A DNA stretch of 64,000 nucleotides from the NCBI GenBank assembly GCA_943788775.1, contig CALSRO010000004.1, forward strand, positions 188,001-252,000. The letters run 5' to 3'. Position 1 is the stretch's first letter. Each line of letters begins with the position of its first letter. Positions 47,472 through 56,247 of the stretch are shown here, one piece after another. The translations under genes and the position numbers were made by a program. The notes beneath the pieces are model-generated. The model did not search any database. It had not been told where the DNA came from and worked only from the letters and a program-made list of their open reading frames with translations. Source of the DNA: an uncultured Flavobacteriales bacterium. Lineage in GTDB: Bacteria > Bacteroidota > Bacteroidia > Flavobacteriales_G > Salibacteraceae.

Positions 47472-48963
47472 TAGATGTTTTTTTATGAAAATAGAACTCG
47501 AAATAAATAATCATTGAAACATATGCGCTTATCATAAGTAGCTTGAGTATCCAAGATGTGACCAGACTTTCGAAAGCGCTGTATAGGTTTAAATAATAGA
47601 AAATGATAGGTAAAGAAAAGTATCCGAAGAGTTTCGGTAAGTTGTAAGGTATTGGCATGAAACGCTGGCCGAGTATGTATGAGACTGCAGCCATGGAAAA
47701 GTAGCAAGCCAGCGTGGCCCAAGCGCTGCCCCTGAATCCTAAAGTCGGTATGAGTAATATGTTTAGGCCTATAGTGACCAGCGCTCCACCAATCGCAATA
47801 TATGAGCCGTAGTATGTCTTATCAGTTAATTTATACCAAGCACTCAGGTTGTAATATACCCCTAGGAAAACATTCGCTAGAAGCAGGACAGGAACAATGT
47901 CCAGCCCAACCCAGTATGCCTCATTAGGGATGAAATATTTGAAAATATCTATAAAAAGGGTAACGGTTAGAAAAACAGTCATGACAAAGGCAAAGAATAA
48001 ATGCAGCATTCGTGCATAAGTGTTTGGAGCCTCGCCTGATTTTTGTTGATCAAAGAAAAACGGTTCAGCGGCATATCGATATGCTTGAATGCATAAAGTA
48101 ATTACGATTGAAAGCTTGTAGCATGCCCCATATATTCCCAATTGTGTCATGGTTGCTAATTCGCCCAAATCTGTCCACAACATCCATTTTAGCAACGCGC
48201 GATCAAGCGTTTCGTTTACAATACCAGCTAAACCAGCGATTAATAGTGGAAATGCGTATCGCATCATTTTCTTCCAGATTTCTGGATTGATACGTATTTG
48301 CGCCTTTAGAATATCGGGCAACATCAGTGCGAATTTCACGATGGACGCGATCAGATTTGCTATGAAAACATACCCAACACCGGTATTTGGATCATAAAAG
48401 GTGTCGATCAGCCAATTTATTTCACCGGATTTAAACTTGGGCATGCAATAGGCCAAGAAAAACAGATTTAACCCAATGTTTACCACGATGGATGCAATGT
48501 TGACCCAAGCGAATTTGATGGATTTGTTTTCTGCCCTCAGTTTAGCCAATGGGATAGCCACTAGTGCGTCAAGACCAACGATAATTCCGAACCAAGAAAT
48601 GTATTCACTATGGTTTGGATAGCCCAAAAAGTTAGCAATGGGTTGTGCAAAAACGGATACCAATACAATGAACCCAAATGAGCTGATTACCAAAGACCAA
48701 AGGGCTGTGCTGAACACGGTTTTTTTGTCCTTTTCGCTTTGACTGTAATATCGAAAGAAGGCGGTTTCCATTCCATACGTCAACATCACAACCAAAAAAG
48801 CAACATAGGCATACATTTCAGTAATGATTCCAAATTGCTCTGGCTGAAAGACAAGTTTGCTTGTGTAGAGAGGTGTAAGCAGATAGTTGAGGAAGCGTCC
48901 TATAATACTGCTGAGACCGTAAATTGCGGTCTGACCGAGAAGTTTTTTCAGTGGTGTGGCCAT
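47461..48963 (-). CDS. Polysaccharide/oligosaccharide flippase (MOP family)
   Basis: 500 aa, about 14 membrane helices, polysaccharide-biosynthesis (Wzx/MurJ-like) family: N-terminal [27 protein letters not shown] (split) and [12 protein letters not shown]. Flips lipid-linked glycan or a related carrier across the inner membrane. First gene of the minus-strand cluster; TTTCTTTG, one mismatch from the -7 consensus, is 8 bp before the ATG. Confidence 0.88.
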   Translation of the reverse strand: MATPLKKLLGQTAIYGLSSIIGRFLNYLLTPLYTSKLVFQPEQFGIITEMYAYVAFLVVMLTYGMETAFFRYYSQSEKDKKTVFSTALWSLVISSFGFIVLVSVFAQPIANFLGYPNHSEYISWFGIIVGLDALVAIPLAKLRAENKSIKFAWVNIASIVVNIGLNLFFLAYCMPKFKSGEINWLIDTFYDPNTGVGYVFIANLIASIVKFALMLPDILKAQIRINPEIWKKMMRYAFPLLIAGLAGIVNETLDRALLKWMLWTDLGELATMTQLGIYGACYKLSIVITLCIQAYRYAAEPFFFDQQKSGEAPNTYARMLHLFFAFVMTVFLTVTLFIDIFKYFIPNEAYWVGLDIVPVLLLANVFLGVYYNLSAWYKLTDKTYYGSYIAIGGALVTIGLNILLIPTLGFRGSAWATLACYFSMAAVSYILGQRFMPIPYNLPKLFGYFSLPIIFYYLNLYSAFESLVTSWILKLLMISAYVSMIIYFEFYFHKKTSNAD

Positions 48964-49068
48964 CTTTGAAACAAAGAAACGTTCATAACGATGTCTATTG
49001 CGACCAATATGTTAAAGATTTCAACGCATGTTAGTGTTCAACGCAATTGTCAAATTACCTTTATGCTC

Positions 49069-49614
49069 ATGTTGCAGAGACTCTTTTTATTAGTGGTGAT
49101 GATCCAATTGACTCTAATGTCGCTGGCACAAAAGTCCGGTACGGTTATTATCCATGAACCAGCATTTAGGTATACTATCACCGCTCCAAGTGGTTGGGTA
49201 TATGACACCGAAATGGCGAAGGAAATGAGATTGAGTGTGGTTTTCTATCCAGATACGACAAAATGGACGAAATCACCGGTTGTAATGTATATCAACCCCA
49301 CAGTTAAGTTGGATTCAAATCAAACAGTGGAAGAAGTGGCTCAGATGGATATAAAAAACTTCCAAAAAGATTCGCCAGAAGTAAAAGCAGCTTATTTCAA
49401 AACGCTGAAAACATACCCCCAAGGCCTTGATTGTATTGTTTATAAATTCGAAAACCAAGCGAAAAACAACTATGAACTAGTTGCGTACATAGAACATGGC
49501 TATCATGTATTGATGATAGTGTTGGGTACTCGAAATAAGGATTTGTTTAAACAAAACGAAACTGCTTTTGATCGTTTGGTTACCTCATACTTTGACTTAA
49601 ATAAGAAGGGCTAG
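49069..49614 (+). CDS. Small secreted protein, PsbP/DUF1795-like
   Basis: 181 aa from ATG 49069 (signal peptide MLQRLFLL ... LMSLAQ); the open frame upstream to 48991 or 49063 would lengthen the signal artificially. The mature part (FRYTITAPSGWVYD, AYFKTLKTYPQGLDCIVY, AYIEHGYHVLMIVLG) resembles the PsbP/DUF1795 alpha-beta fold; this is a fold-level guess. TACCTTTA, one mismatch from the -7 consensus, is just upstream. Its TAG stop shares CTAG with the convergent gene. Confidence 0.7.
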   Translation: MLQRLFLLVVMIQLTLMSLAQKSGTVIIHEPAFRYTITAPSGWVYDTEMAKEMRLSVVFYPDTTKWTKSPVVMYINPTVKLDSNQTVEEVAQMDIKNFQKDSPEVKAAYFKTLKTYPQGLDCIVYKFENQAKNNYELVAYIEHGYHVLMIVLGTRNKDLFKQNETAFDRLVTSYFDLNKKG

Positions 49615-50393
49615 TTGCCTTTAAAATCTGCTTTTCGCTTTTCAAGAAAAGCAGTTGTTCCTTCTTTAAAATCATTGGTTCCAAAAGCCTTTCCAAATAA
49701 TTCAATTTCCGAATTGAAACCATTGGTTTCATGGTCAAAACCAGCGTTTATAGCTTGTATTGCAAAGCCGATTGCTGTTGGTGAGTTTCTTACAATTTTT
49801 TTTGCGATCTCTTGACATTTTTCAAGGAGGGCCTCCTGAGGCACAACATAATTCACCAATCCTGTTTCCTCAGCGCGACTCGCACTCATCATTTGTGCAG
49901 TAGCAATGAGCTCCATCGCCCTTCCTTTTCCAATTAGTCTTGGAAGTCTTTGAGTGCCCCCGTAGCCAGGAATTACGCCCAACGACACTTCTGGCAATCC
50001 CATTTTAGCATTTTCTGAAGCTACACGCATATGACAACTCATGGCTAATTCTAATCCGCCTCCAAGGGCAAACCCATTCACAGCTGCGATTACTGGAGTA
50101 GTCATGTTCTCGACTAAATCAAATAGCTTTTGCTGGCCTTCGGCAGCAAGCTTTTTACCTTCGTCAACGCTAAAAGAGGCAAACTCAGAGATGTCTGCAC
50201 CCGCAACAAAAGCCTTATCACCAGACCCGGTAAGAATTACACAACGGATTTCAACGTCATTATCAAGTTGCGTCATACAATCACCAAGTTCTGCAATTAC
50301 TTGTTTGTTTAAAGCGTTGAGCTTGTCGGGTCGGTTGATTGTAACCGTTGCGATAAGTCCTTCGTTTGATACAGTTATATTTTTGTAATTCAT
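49611..50393 (-). CDS. Enoyl-CoA hydratase/isomerase family protein
   Basis: 260 aa from ATG 50393 (MNYKNITVSNEG). Crotonase fold: oxyanion-hole segments AGADISEFA and NGFALGGGLELAMSC, the catalytic Glu in LPEVSLGVIPGYGGTQRLPRLIG. Probably short-chain enoyl-CoA hydration in fatty acid or 3-hydroxybutyryl-CoA metabolism. Its 5' region directly follows the terminator of the upstream gene. Confidence 0.93.
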   Translation of the reverse strand: MNYKNITVSNEGLIATVTINRPDKLNALNKQVIAELGDCMTQLDNDVEIRCVILTGSGDKAFVAGADISEFASFSVDEGKKLAAEGQQKLFDLVENMTTPVIAAVNGFALGGGLELAMSCHMRVASENAKMGLPEVSLGVIPGYGGTQRLPRLIGKGRAMELIATAQMMSASRAEETGLVNYVVPQEALLEKCQEIAKKIVRNSPTAIGFAIQAINAGFDHETNGFNSEIELFGKAFGTNDFKEGTTAFLEKRKADFKGN

Positions 50394-50408
50394 AATCCAA
50401 GTTGAAAT

Positions 50409-50442
50409 AAACAAAAAAACCGCTTCAATCGAAACGGTTCTT
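50409..50442 (-). terminator. Rho-independent terminator after the small T9SS-like gene
   Basis: Minus strand: 9-bp stem (AACCGTTTC with GAAGCGGTT, one G-U pair, loop of 4; plus-strand 50418-50439) followed by seven U. It lies between the small secreted gene and the enoyl-CoA hydratase, whose ATG is only 24 bp beyond the stem. Confidence 0.82.
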
Positions 50443-50462
50443 TAAAATGTTCGGTCTGCCAA

Positions 50463-50822
50463 TTATTTCCCAAGTACAAAGACCTTATCAACAAATTTGC
50501 CCTGAGGTTGATTAGCTTCTATGATATAAATTCCAGATTTGTAGCCGGCTGTTGAAATCGCCACTTGACTATTATTCACCACCATAGAATTAATAAGCGT
50601 TCCATTCAATGAATAAATATTGATAGTTCCTTCTAAAACGTCATTATTTAATGCTGCGATAATAATCTCATCACCTTGCATAAAGGCATTAAAACTTCGG
50701 TTGTCGTTGATGGTTTGTATTCCAGTAGTTTCTTCTCTGCCGGTCATTCCATGATTAGGATCTACCTGAGCATAGCTAATGCAAGTGATTAACAGTGCTA
50801 TAGCAGTAATTATAGTCTTCAT
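50463..50822 (-). CDS. Small secreted protein consisting mainly of a T9SS type A-like domain
   Basis: 119 aa: signal peptide (MKTIITAIALLITCISYAQ), a ~30-residue linker, then an ~80-residue beta-rich domain ending YKSGIYIIEANQPQGKFVDKVFVLGK (split), close to a type A T9SS sorting domain. There is no room for a cargo domain, so it may be a free sorting domain, a tiny cargo, or a remnant of a larger one. Own promoter and own terminator make it a single-gene transcript. Confidence 0.7.
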   Translation of the reverse strand: MKTIITAIALLITCISYAQVDPNHGMTGREETTGIQTINDNRSFNAFMQGDEIIIAALNNDVLEGTINIYSLNGTLINSMVVNNSQVAISTAGYKSGIYIIEANQPQGKFVDKVFVLGK

Positions 50823-50841
50823 AAGTAATGAGTTAGAAGCG

Positions 50842-50869
50842 CAAATATAGCGGCTACAATGCGAGCAAA
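50842..50869 (-). promoter_or_regulatory. Promoter candidate with -33 TTTG and -7 TATATTTG
   Basis: Exact TAnnTTTG (50842-50849), TTTG at 50866-50869, spacing 16 bp. Lies 19 bp before ATG 50822. Confidence 0.55.
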
Positions 50870-50872
50870 GTG

Positions 50873-52312
50873 TTAAGAAGTTGAAGGCAGAGAAATTTGA
50901 AAAGTAGCTCCTTGTTTATTAGTTGTGCATATGGAAATTGTACCTGCAGCGCCTTCTATGATCTGCTGGCAAATAGCTAATCCGAGACCTGTTCCGCTGG
51001 ATTTTGTGGTAAAATTTGGTTGGAAGATTTTGCTTTCGAGTTCCGCGGGAATACCTGGGCCATTGTCTTCCACCTCAACCAATATGTTTTGACCGGATCG
51101 AAAAGCACGAATAGAAATTAGTGGGTTGTTTTGTCCTTCGAGGGCTTGTTTTGCGTTTTTGATGAGGTTGTTGAGTACGCGTCTAAACGCATCTGGGTCA
51201 ATGTTGATGTACATATCAGGAGTGTTTGGATGGTAATTGAATTCGACCGCGCTATCTGAAAACAGAGTAATAACGTCATAAATGGCTTGCGATACATTTA
51301 CTTGTTCGTGACCTCCTTCGTGCATTTTGGCGAAATCACTAAATTCGGAAGCAATCTTATTCAGCGATTCTATTTGTTGAATAATGATTTCCATGGTTGA
51401 ATTGAATTTACTTTGCCACGCTTCATCAACAAAATTGGATGTTGCTTGGAGGTGTTGAACGCTAAGCTTAATTGGTGTGAGCGGATTTTTTATTTCATGA
51501 GCGACTTGACGAGCCATTTCCCTCCAAGCCCCCTCTCGCTCTGTTTTAGCGAGCAGCTTTCTACTCTCTTCTAGTTTAGAGAGCATTTCATTATAGGCAG
51601 AAATTAACTGACCGATTTCATCCTTGTTATTCCACGGGATGGCTTCATTATGAGAGTTTAGGTCAACGGTTTTAAGTTTTTCACTGAGGACGCTTAAATT
51701 CCTTGTAATTGAATTAGAAAGCAGAATGGTGATTCCGATGGCAGCTATGAATAGAAAAAGGTACGTAAGTCCAATGGATCCAAGAAACTCGGGTAAATCA
51801 TTTTGATTCACGCTTAAATCTTGTCTATATGGAAGATTGAGTATCGCAATAGATTGTCCTGTAGCGTTTTTTAATAGTGTGTAGTCTGAAAGATAAGAAT
51901 GTCGATCTCTCTGTTCTGGGATAACGACACGATCGGTTTCCTTAAGCTGCTCAAGGGCAGTTGAAGGAACGCGTCTATCCATATACTCTGAATGAATTTC
52001 TCCAGGATGGGCGGAAACCAACATTTCGCCATCGGTATTGTAAATGTTCATCTCCATGTTATGCACTTCCGATAAGCGCAGCACCTCTTGCTCGAACTCT
52101 TTTAGTACAACGTCAGTGCCTTGTTGAATTTCAACCTCTTTGGAGAAATACGCCATTTCAGTTTTAATAGCCCGCTCCTTTCTCGCCAGCCTTTCCTGAT
52201 GATAGTTGTCGTTCTGTACCTGAAAATAAAAGATAGTGACAGCACCAATGACAATAAGCGAGGTGACCATCAAGGTGGTCATTGCAAGAATAATTCGCGT
52301 CCGAAGCTTCAT
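50873..52312 (-). CDS. Sensor histidine kinase with HAMP domain
   Basis: 479 aa. Start ATG 52312 (MKLRTRII). Two membrane helices bracket a ~140-residue periplasmic sensor region (no named domain), followed by HAMP (after ~195), a HisKA H-box with His272 (QVAHEIKNPLTP), N-box NLIKNAKQA, G1 DNGPGIP and G2 SSGTGLGLAIC. The H-box type resembles NtrY-like kinases. No response regulator is adjacent, so the partner is elsewhere; the atp operon ends just upstream at a terminator. Confidence 0.93.
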   Translation of the reverse strand: MKLRTRIILAMTTLMVTSLIVIGAVTIFYFQVQNDNYHQERLARKERAIKTEMAYFSKEVEIQQGTDVVLKEFEQEVLRLSEVHNMEMNIYNTDGEMLVSAHPGEIHSEYMDRRVPSTALEQLKETDRVVIPEQRDRHSYLSDYTLLKNATGQSIAILNLPYRQDLSVNQNDLPEFLGSIGLTYLFLFIAAIGITILLSNSITRNLSVLSEKLKTVDLNSHNEAIPWNNKDEIGQLISAYNEMLSKLEESRKLLAKTEREGAWREMARQVAHEIKNPLTPIKLSVQHLQATSNFVDEAWQSKFNSTMEIIIQQIESLNKIASEFSDFAKMHEGGHEQVNVSQAIYDVITLFSDSAVEFNYHPNTPDMYINIDPDAFRRVLNNLIKNAKQALEGQNNPLISIRAFRSGQNILVEVEDNGPGIPAELESKIFQPNFTTKSSGTGLGLAICQQIIEGAAGTISICTTNKQGATFQISLPSTS

Positions 52313-52355
52313 GTTGTTTGTTGAATTTCTGAAAGTACTGCAAATATGATGCAAC

Positions 52356-52392
52356 AAAAAAGCCCCGTTTGAATTTTCAAACGGGGCTTTTT
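52356..52392 (-). terminator. Strong terminator of the atp operon
   Basis: 13-bp perfect stem (AGCCCCGTTTGAA with TTCAAACGGGGCT, 2-base loop, 52361-52388) flanked by A5 and T4, so it can terminate on both strands. It is 16 bp after the atpG stop at 52408 and is the probable 3' end of atpBEFHAG. Confidence 0.9.
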
Positions 52393-52407
52393 ATTGTTTT
52401 GATTTTC

Positions 52408-53289
52408 CTATGCGTTGAGAGCTTCTGCACCTCCAACAATCTCGAGAATTTCCGTTGTAATTGCTGCTTGTCTCGCTTTGTTGTAAGTAAGTTTCAATTC
52501 CTTCAACATATCGGAAGCATTGTCGGTTGCTTTATGCATTGCCGTCATTCGTGCACCGTGCTCACCAGCAAAGCTGTCCAGTAGCGCTTTGTAAAGTTGA
52601 GTTTTCAAAGACTTTGGAATTAGATCATCAACGATTTCCATTTTGTTTGGCTCGAAAATATAGTCTTGATTAGTCACTGCACTTGTCGTAGTATCTAGCG
52701 GAGCAATAGGAAGAAATTGCTCTTCTTGAACGATCTGCGTAGCAGCATTTCGGAAATGATTATACACTAAAACTACCTTGTCAAATTGCTTGGCGGCAAA
52801 TGCATCCATGATTTTGGTTGCTGCTGCAGCGGCATGATCGAAATCCAAGTTGTCGAAGATTTCGTTTGTGTGCCGCGGTAAAAGCGTGCCCTTTATAAAG
52901 TACTCTGTTTTACGAAATGCATCTTCAGCCTTTTTTCCGAAAGTTAATACGGTCACGTTTTTATCGGCATAGCCATTCTTAATCATGGAGTTAACGCGCT
53001 TAATAACTTGCGAATTAAAACCACCACACAATCCTCGATTAGATGTAACAGCAATGATCAGCACACTCTTTACCTCACCTGTTCTTCCAAAGGCGTTTTC
53101 AGAGGTGTCAAGGCCACTGCTCAGTCCACCAAGTATCTCTTGGAGTTTAAGGGAATAGGGACGCATCTGTGTAACAGCGTCTTGTGCCCTACGAAGTTTT
53201 GCGGCACTCACCATTTTCATCGCAGATGTGATCTGCATGGTGTTGTTTACGGATGTTATCCTATTTCTTACTTCTTTTAAGTTAGCCAT
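52408..53289 (-). CDS. atpG: ATP synthase F1 gamma subunit
   Basis: Central rotor shaft of F1, 293 aa. N-terminal (MANLKEVRNRI, AMKMVSAAKLRRAQ) and C-terminal (GARMTAMHKATDNA) helices of the rotor are conserved, as are TSNRGLCGGFNS. Last gene of the operon here; atpD and atpC, which follow in most bacteria, are not adjacent. Confidence 0.96.
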   Translation of the reverse strand: MANLKEVRNRITSVNNTMQITSAMKMVSAAKLRRAQDAVTQMRPYSLKLQEILGGLSSGLDTSENAFGRTGEVKSVLIIAVTSNRGLCGGFNSQVIKRVNSMIKNGYADKNVTVLTFGKKAEDAFRKTEYFIKGTLLPRHTNEIFDNLDFDHAAAAATKIMDAFAAKQFDKVVLVYNHFRNAATQIVQEEQFLPIAPLDTTTSAVTNQDYIFEPNKMEIVDDLIPKSLKTQLYKALLDSFAGEHGARMTAMHKATDNASDMLKELKLTYNKARQAAITTEILEIVGGAEALNA

Positions 53290-53307
53290 TGGCTTGAGCT
53301 TAAGCGA

Positions 53308-54882
53308 TTAATACTTTGCAGATAATTCTGCGGCAACTGCTTCGAGCGTCCCTGTGATATTATCATCCAGCTTTCCTGCACGTAATTGATCCAATACATC
53401 TCGGTGGTTGCGATCAAGAACATCTAGGTAGTCTCTTTCAAATTCCTTCACTTTATTGATAGGAACTTTACTCAATAAGTTACGTGAACCAGCATAAATA
53501 ATAGCGGTTTGCTTTTCTACAGGAACAGGGGCGTTTTCACCTTGCTTTAAGATCTCCACGTTTCTAGCACCCTTATCTAGCACGGCCTTAGTAGCAGAGT
53601 CAAGATCTGAACCGAACTTAGAGAATGCTTCTAATTCTCGATACTGCGCTTGATCGAGCTTCAAAGTACCTGATACTTTCTTCATGGATTTAATCTGAGC
53701 GTTTCCACCTACACGCGATACCGAAATACCAACGTTAATAGCTGGACGAACACCAGATAGGAAAAGGTTAGCTTCTAAGAAAATCTGACCATCCGTAATA
53801 GAAATTACGTTGGTTGGAATGTATGCAGAAACGTCACCTGCCTGAGTTTCAATAATTGGAAGAGCTGTTAAAGAACCACCTCCTTTGACTTTGCCCTTTA
53901 AACAGTCAGGCAAGTCGTTCATCTGGCCAGCGATGGAATCATCATTGATGATTTTTGCAGCGCGCTCCAAAATTCTAGAGTGTAGATAGAAAACATCACC
54001 AGGATAAGCTTCACGTCCTGGAGGACGTCTTAACAGAAGTGATACCTCACGATATGACACAGCTTGTTTTGAAAGATCATCAAAAATGATTAAGGCTGGC
54101 CTTCCTGTATCACGGAAGTATTCTCCAATTGCCGCTCCAGCCATGGGCGCATAGAACTGCATCGGGCTAGGGTCAGAAGCATTAGCGGCAACCACAGTTG
54201 TATACTGCATCGCGCCAGCATCTTCTAATCGCTTAACGATTCCGGCAACGGTCGAAGCCTTTTGACCACAAGCAACATAAATACAATAAACAGGTTCTCC
54301 TCGATCAAAGAACTCCTTTTGATTCATGATAGTGTCAATGGCAACAGTCGTTTTACCTGTTTGACGGTCACCGATAATTAACTCACGCTGTCCTCTACCC
54401 ACTGGAATCATAGCATCAATCGCTTTAATTCCAGTTTGAAGTGGTTCGTTTACCGGTTGACGGAAGATAACTCCAGGGGCCTTTCGTTCTAATGGCATCT
54501 CGAATAACTCACCATCTATAGCTCCCTTACCATCAATTGGATGACCTAGAGTGTTGACCACACGGCCAACAATACCTTCACCAACATTAATAGATGCAAT
54601 TCGTTTTGTACGCTTTACGGTGTCACCTTCTTTGATGTCATTGGAATGACCTAGCAATACCGCTCCAACGTTATCTTCTTCTAAGTTCAACGCAATGGCC
54701 TGCAAGCCGTTTTCAAACTCGATCAACTCGCCTGCTTGCACATTGGAGAGTCCGTAGATTCGAGCAATTCCGTCACCTACTTGTAATACGGTTCCTACTT
54801 CTTCGAGCTCAGCTGCTGTTTTGGCCCCGCTGAGTTGTTCGCGGAGGATAGCTGATACTTCTGCTGGTTTAATTTCAGGCAT
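53308..54882 (-). CDS. atpA: ATP synthase F1 alpha subunit
   Basis: 524 aa, non-catalytic nucleotide-binding subunit. P-loop [11 protein letters not shown] (~170), [23 protein letters not shown] and [11 protein letters not shown] are family signatures. Between atpH (27 bp) and atpG (18 bp). Confidence 0.97.
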   Translation of the reverse strand: MPEIKPAEVSAILREQLSGAKTAAELEEVGTVLQVGDGIARIYGLSNVQAGELIEFENGLQAIALNLEEDNVGAVLLGHSNDIKEGDTVKRTKRIASINVGEGIVGRVVNTLGHPIDGKGAIDGELFEMPLERKAPGVIFRQPVNEPLQTGIKAIDAMIPVGRGQRELIIGDRQTGKTTVAIDTIMNQKEFFDRGEPVYCIYVACGQKASTVAGIVKRLEDAGAMQYTTVVAANASDPSPMQFYAPMAGAAIGEYFRDTGRPALIIFDDLSKQAVSYREVSLLLRRPPGREAYPGDVFYLHSRILERAAKIINDDSIAGQMNDLPDCLKGKVKGGGSLTALPIIETQAGDVSAYIPTNVISITDGQIFLEANLFLSGVRPAINVGISVSRVGGNAQIKSMKKVSGTLKLDQAQYRELEAFSKFGSDLDSATKAVLDKGARNVEILKQGENAPVPVEKQTAIIYAGSRNLLSKVPINKVKEFERDYLDVLDRNHRDVLDQLRAGKLDDNITGTLEAVAAELSAKY

Positions 54883-54909
54883 GATTTATCTTATTTGTAA
54901 GCTGAAAGT

Positions 54910-55446
54910 TTATGATTTGTGAATTTCTTGTTTCAGGGAATTGAGTTTTCTACGAATGCTCGCGTCAAGCCTCAAGTCACCTATTCTGATTTGAAGACCA
55001 CCTAGAATCGATGGGTCTACGATTTCTTTGAGTGATATGGTTTTTCCAAAGCTCGACAAAGAGCTTTGAAGTTGTTTTTTCTGATCCGTTGAAAGAGTTG
55101 TAGCGGAAGTCACAGTTGCTTCAACGATTCCTTCCTTTTCATTATAAATGGAGATAAATGAATCTGCAGCAGCTTCTAATATGGCCTCCCTCTTTTTTTC
55201 TGCAAGCATGTTCATGAAATGCATGGAGAGATCGGAAACCTTCTTAGAGAAAACTGCTTCAAGCGCACGTTGTTTAACCTCAGTTTTGATGATCGATGAT
55301 TGTAGCATTTGCGTAAGATCATCGCTGGCGGAACAAGTTTTTGCGACTAATTCCATATCTGCACGCACTTCCTCCAATTGCGACTTTTCAATCGCAAGCT
55401 GAATTAAAGATTGAGCATATCTGCCTGATGCTTTTCTCGACTTCAT
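54910..55446 (-). CDS. atpH: ATP synthase F1 delta subunit
   Basis: 178 aa, stator connection between F1 and subunit b. The N-terminal helical domain starts RYAQSLIQLA, and the C-terminal beta part has DPSILGGLQIRIGD, the usual family signature. Shares one base with the end of atpF. Confidence 0.94.
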   Translation of the reverse strand: MKSRKASGRYAQSLIQLAIEKSQLEEVRADMELVAKTCSASDDLTQMLQSSIIKTEVKQRALEAVFSKKVSDLSMHFMNMLAEKKREAILEAAADSFISIYNEKEGIVEATVTSATTLSTDQKKQLQSSLSSFGKTISLKEIVDPSILGGLQIRIGDLRLDASIRRKLNSLKQEIHKS

Positions 55447-55946
55447 TAGTTGAAATTGATTTCGTTCAACGCAGAAGTAACCATTTCATTTTGCTTATCA
55501 GCATCGTTCAATTTTTGAGCGATAACCTTTTCTGCAATTTCGAAAGAGAAATCCGCTACCTGGTTTTTCAACTCTTCGATAGCTTTGTTCTTTTCATTTT
55601 TAATTTCTTCTCTGGCAGAGGTGATTATTTTTTCCGCATCCTCTTTCGCTTTATTCTTCGCCTCGTTGATGATTTCATTTTTCATTGTGCGAGCCTCTTT
55701 CATAAGCACATCTCTTTCTTCACGCGCCTCGTTTAAAAGCGCGTTATTAGACTCCTTTAGGTTTTTGAGCTCATTGCGAGCTTGCTCGGCTTGCTCTAAT
55801 GCTTCTTCAATCGAACGCTCGCGCTCATTAACAGCGTCTAAAGTCGGTTTCCAGGCGTATTTTCTGAGTAAGAAAAGTAGCGTAAGGAATAGAAGTGTTT
55901 GCCAGAAGAATAAACCTACTGAAAATTCACTAATTAATTTTTCCAT
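55446..55946 (-). CDS. atpF: ATP synthase F0 b subunit
   Basis: 166 aa from ATG 55946 (MEKLISEFS); the frame open to 55991 is not needed. One membrane helix (residues ~10-30, FFWQTLLFLTLLFLL), then a long charged coiled coil (KPTLDAVNERERSIEEAL and onwards), the peripheral stalk. Confidence 0.94.
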   Translation of the reverse strand: MEKLISEFSVGLFFWQTLLFLTLLFLLRKYAWKPTLDAVNERERSIEEALEQAEQARNELKNLKESNNALLNEAREERDVLMKEARTMKNEIINEAKNKAKEDAEKIITSAREEIKNEKNKAIEELKNQVADFSFEIAEKVIAQKLNDADKQNEMVTSALNEINFN

Positions 55947-56016
55947 CTCTTTTTTGTTGTGTTTAAGGGAGAAAATAATAGCGACAACCAACCGTTGCCG
56001 CTATTATTCATGCTCA

Positions 56017-56208
56017 TTACACCGCGAACAATGCAGCGAAACCGATACCCTCGATAAGGGCAGCGGCAATTAACATTGCTGTTTGGATTTTGTTAGTCGC
56101 TTCTGGCTGACGAGCTATCGCCTCCATAGCTGAACCACCGATGTTACCAATACCGATACCGGCACCGATAACTACTAAACCTGCTCCTACAATTGCTGGA
56201 ATTTCCAT
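56017..56208 (-). CDS. atpE: ATP synthase F0 c subunit (proton type)
   Basis: 63 aa, two membrane helices joined by the polar loop ARQPE. Ion-binding Glu53 in ALIEGIGF; the Ser/Thr and Tyr that mark Na+-binding c rings are absent, so H+ is expected. First helix is glycine-rich (GAGIGIGNIGG). ATG 56208 is the start; TTG 56214 is an alternative. Confidence 0.95.
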   Translation of the reverse strand: MEIPAIVGAGLVVIGAGIGIGNIGGSAMEAIARQPEATNKIQTAMLIAAALIEGIGFAALFAV

Positions 56209-56247
56209 AATCAAGATAAATTAGAGTTAATAAAAGATTGTAATATT

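Noticed and set aside
55585-56073. 162-codon plus-strand frame opposite atpF
   Set aside because: Antisense shadow of the atpF coiled coil, low-complexity Ser/Phe-rich.
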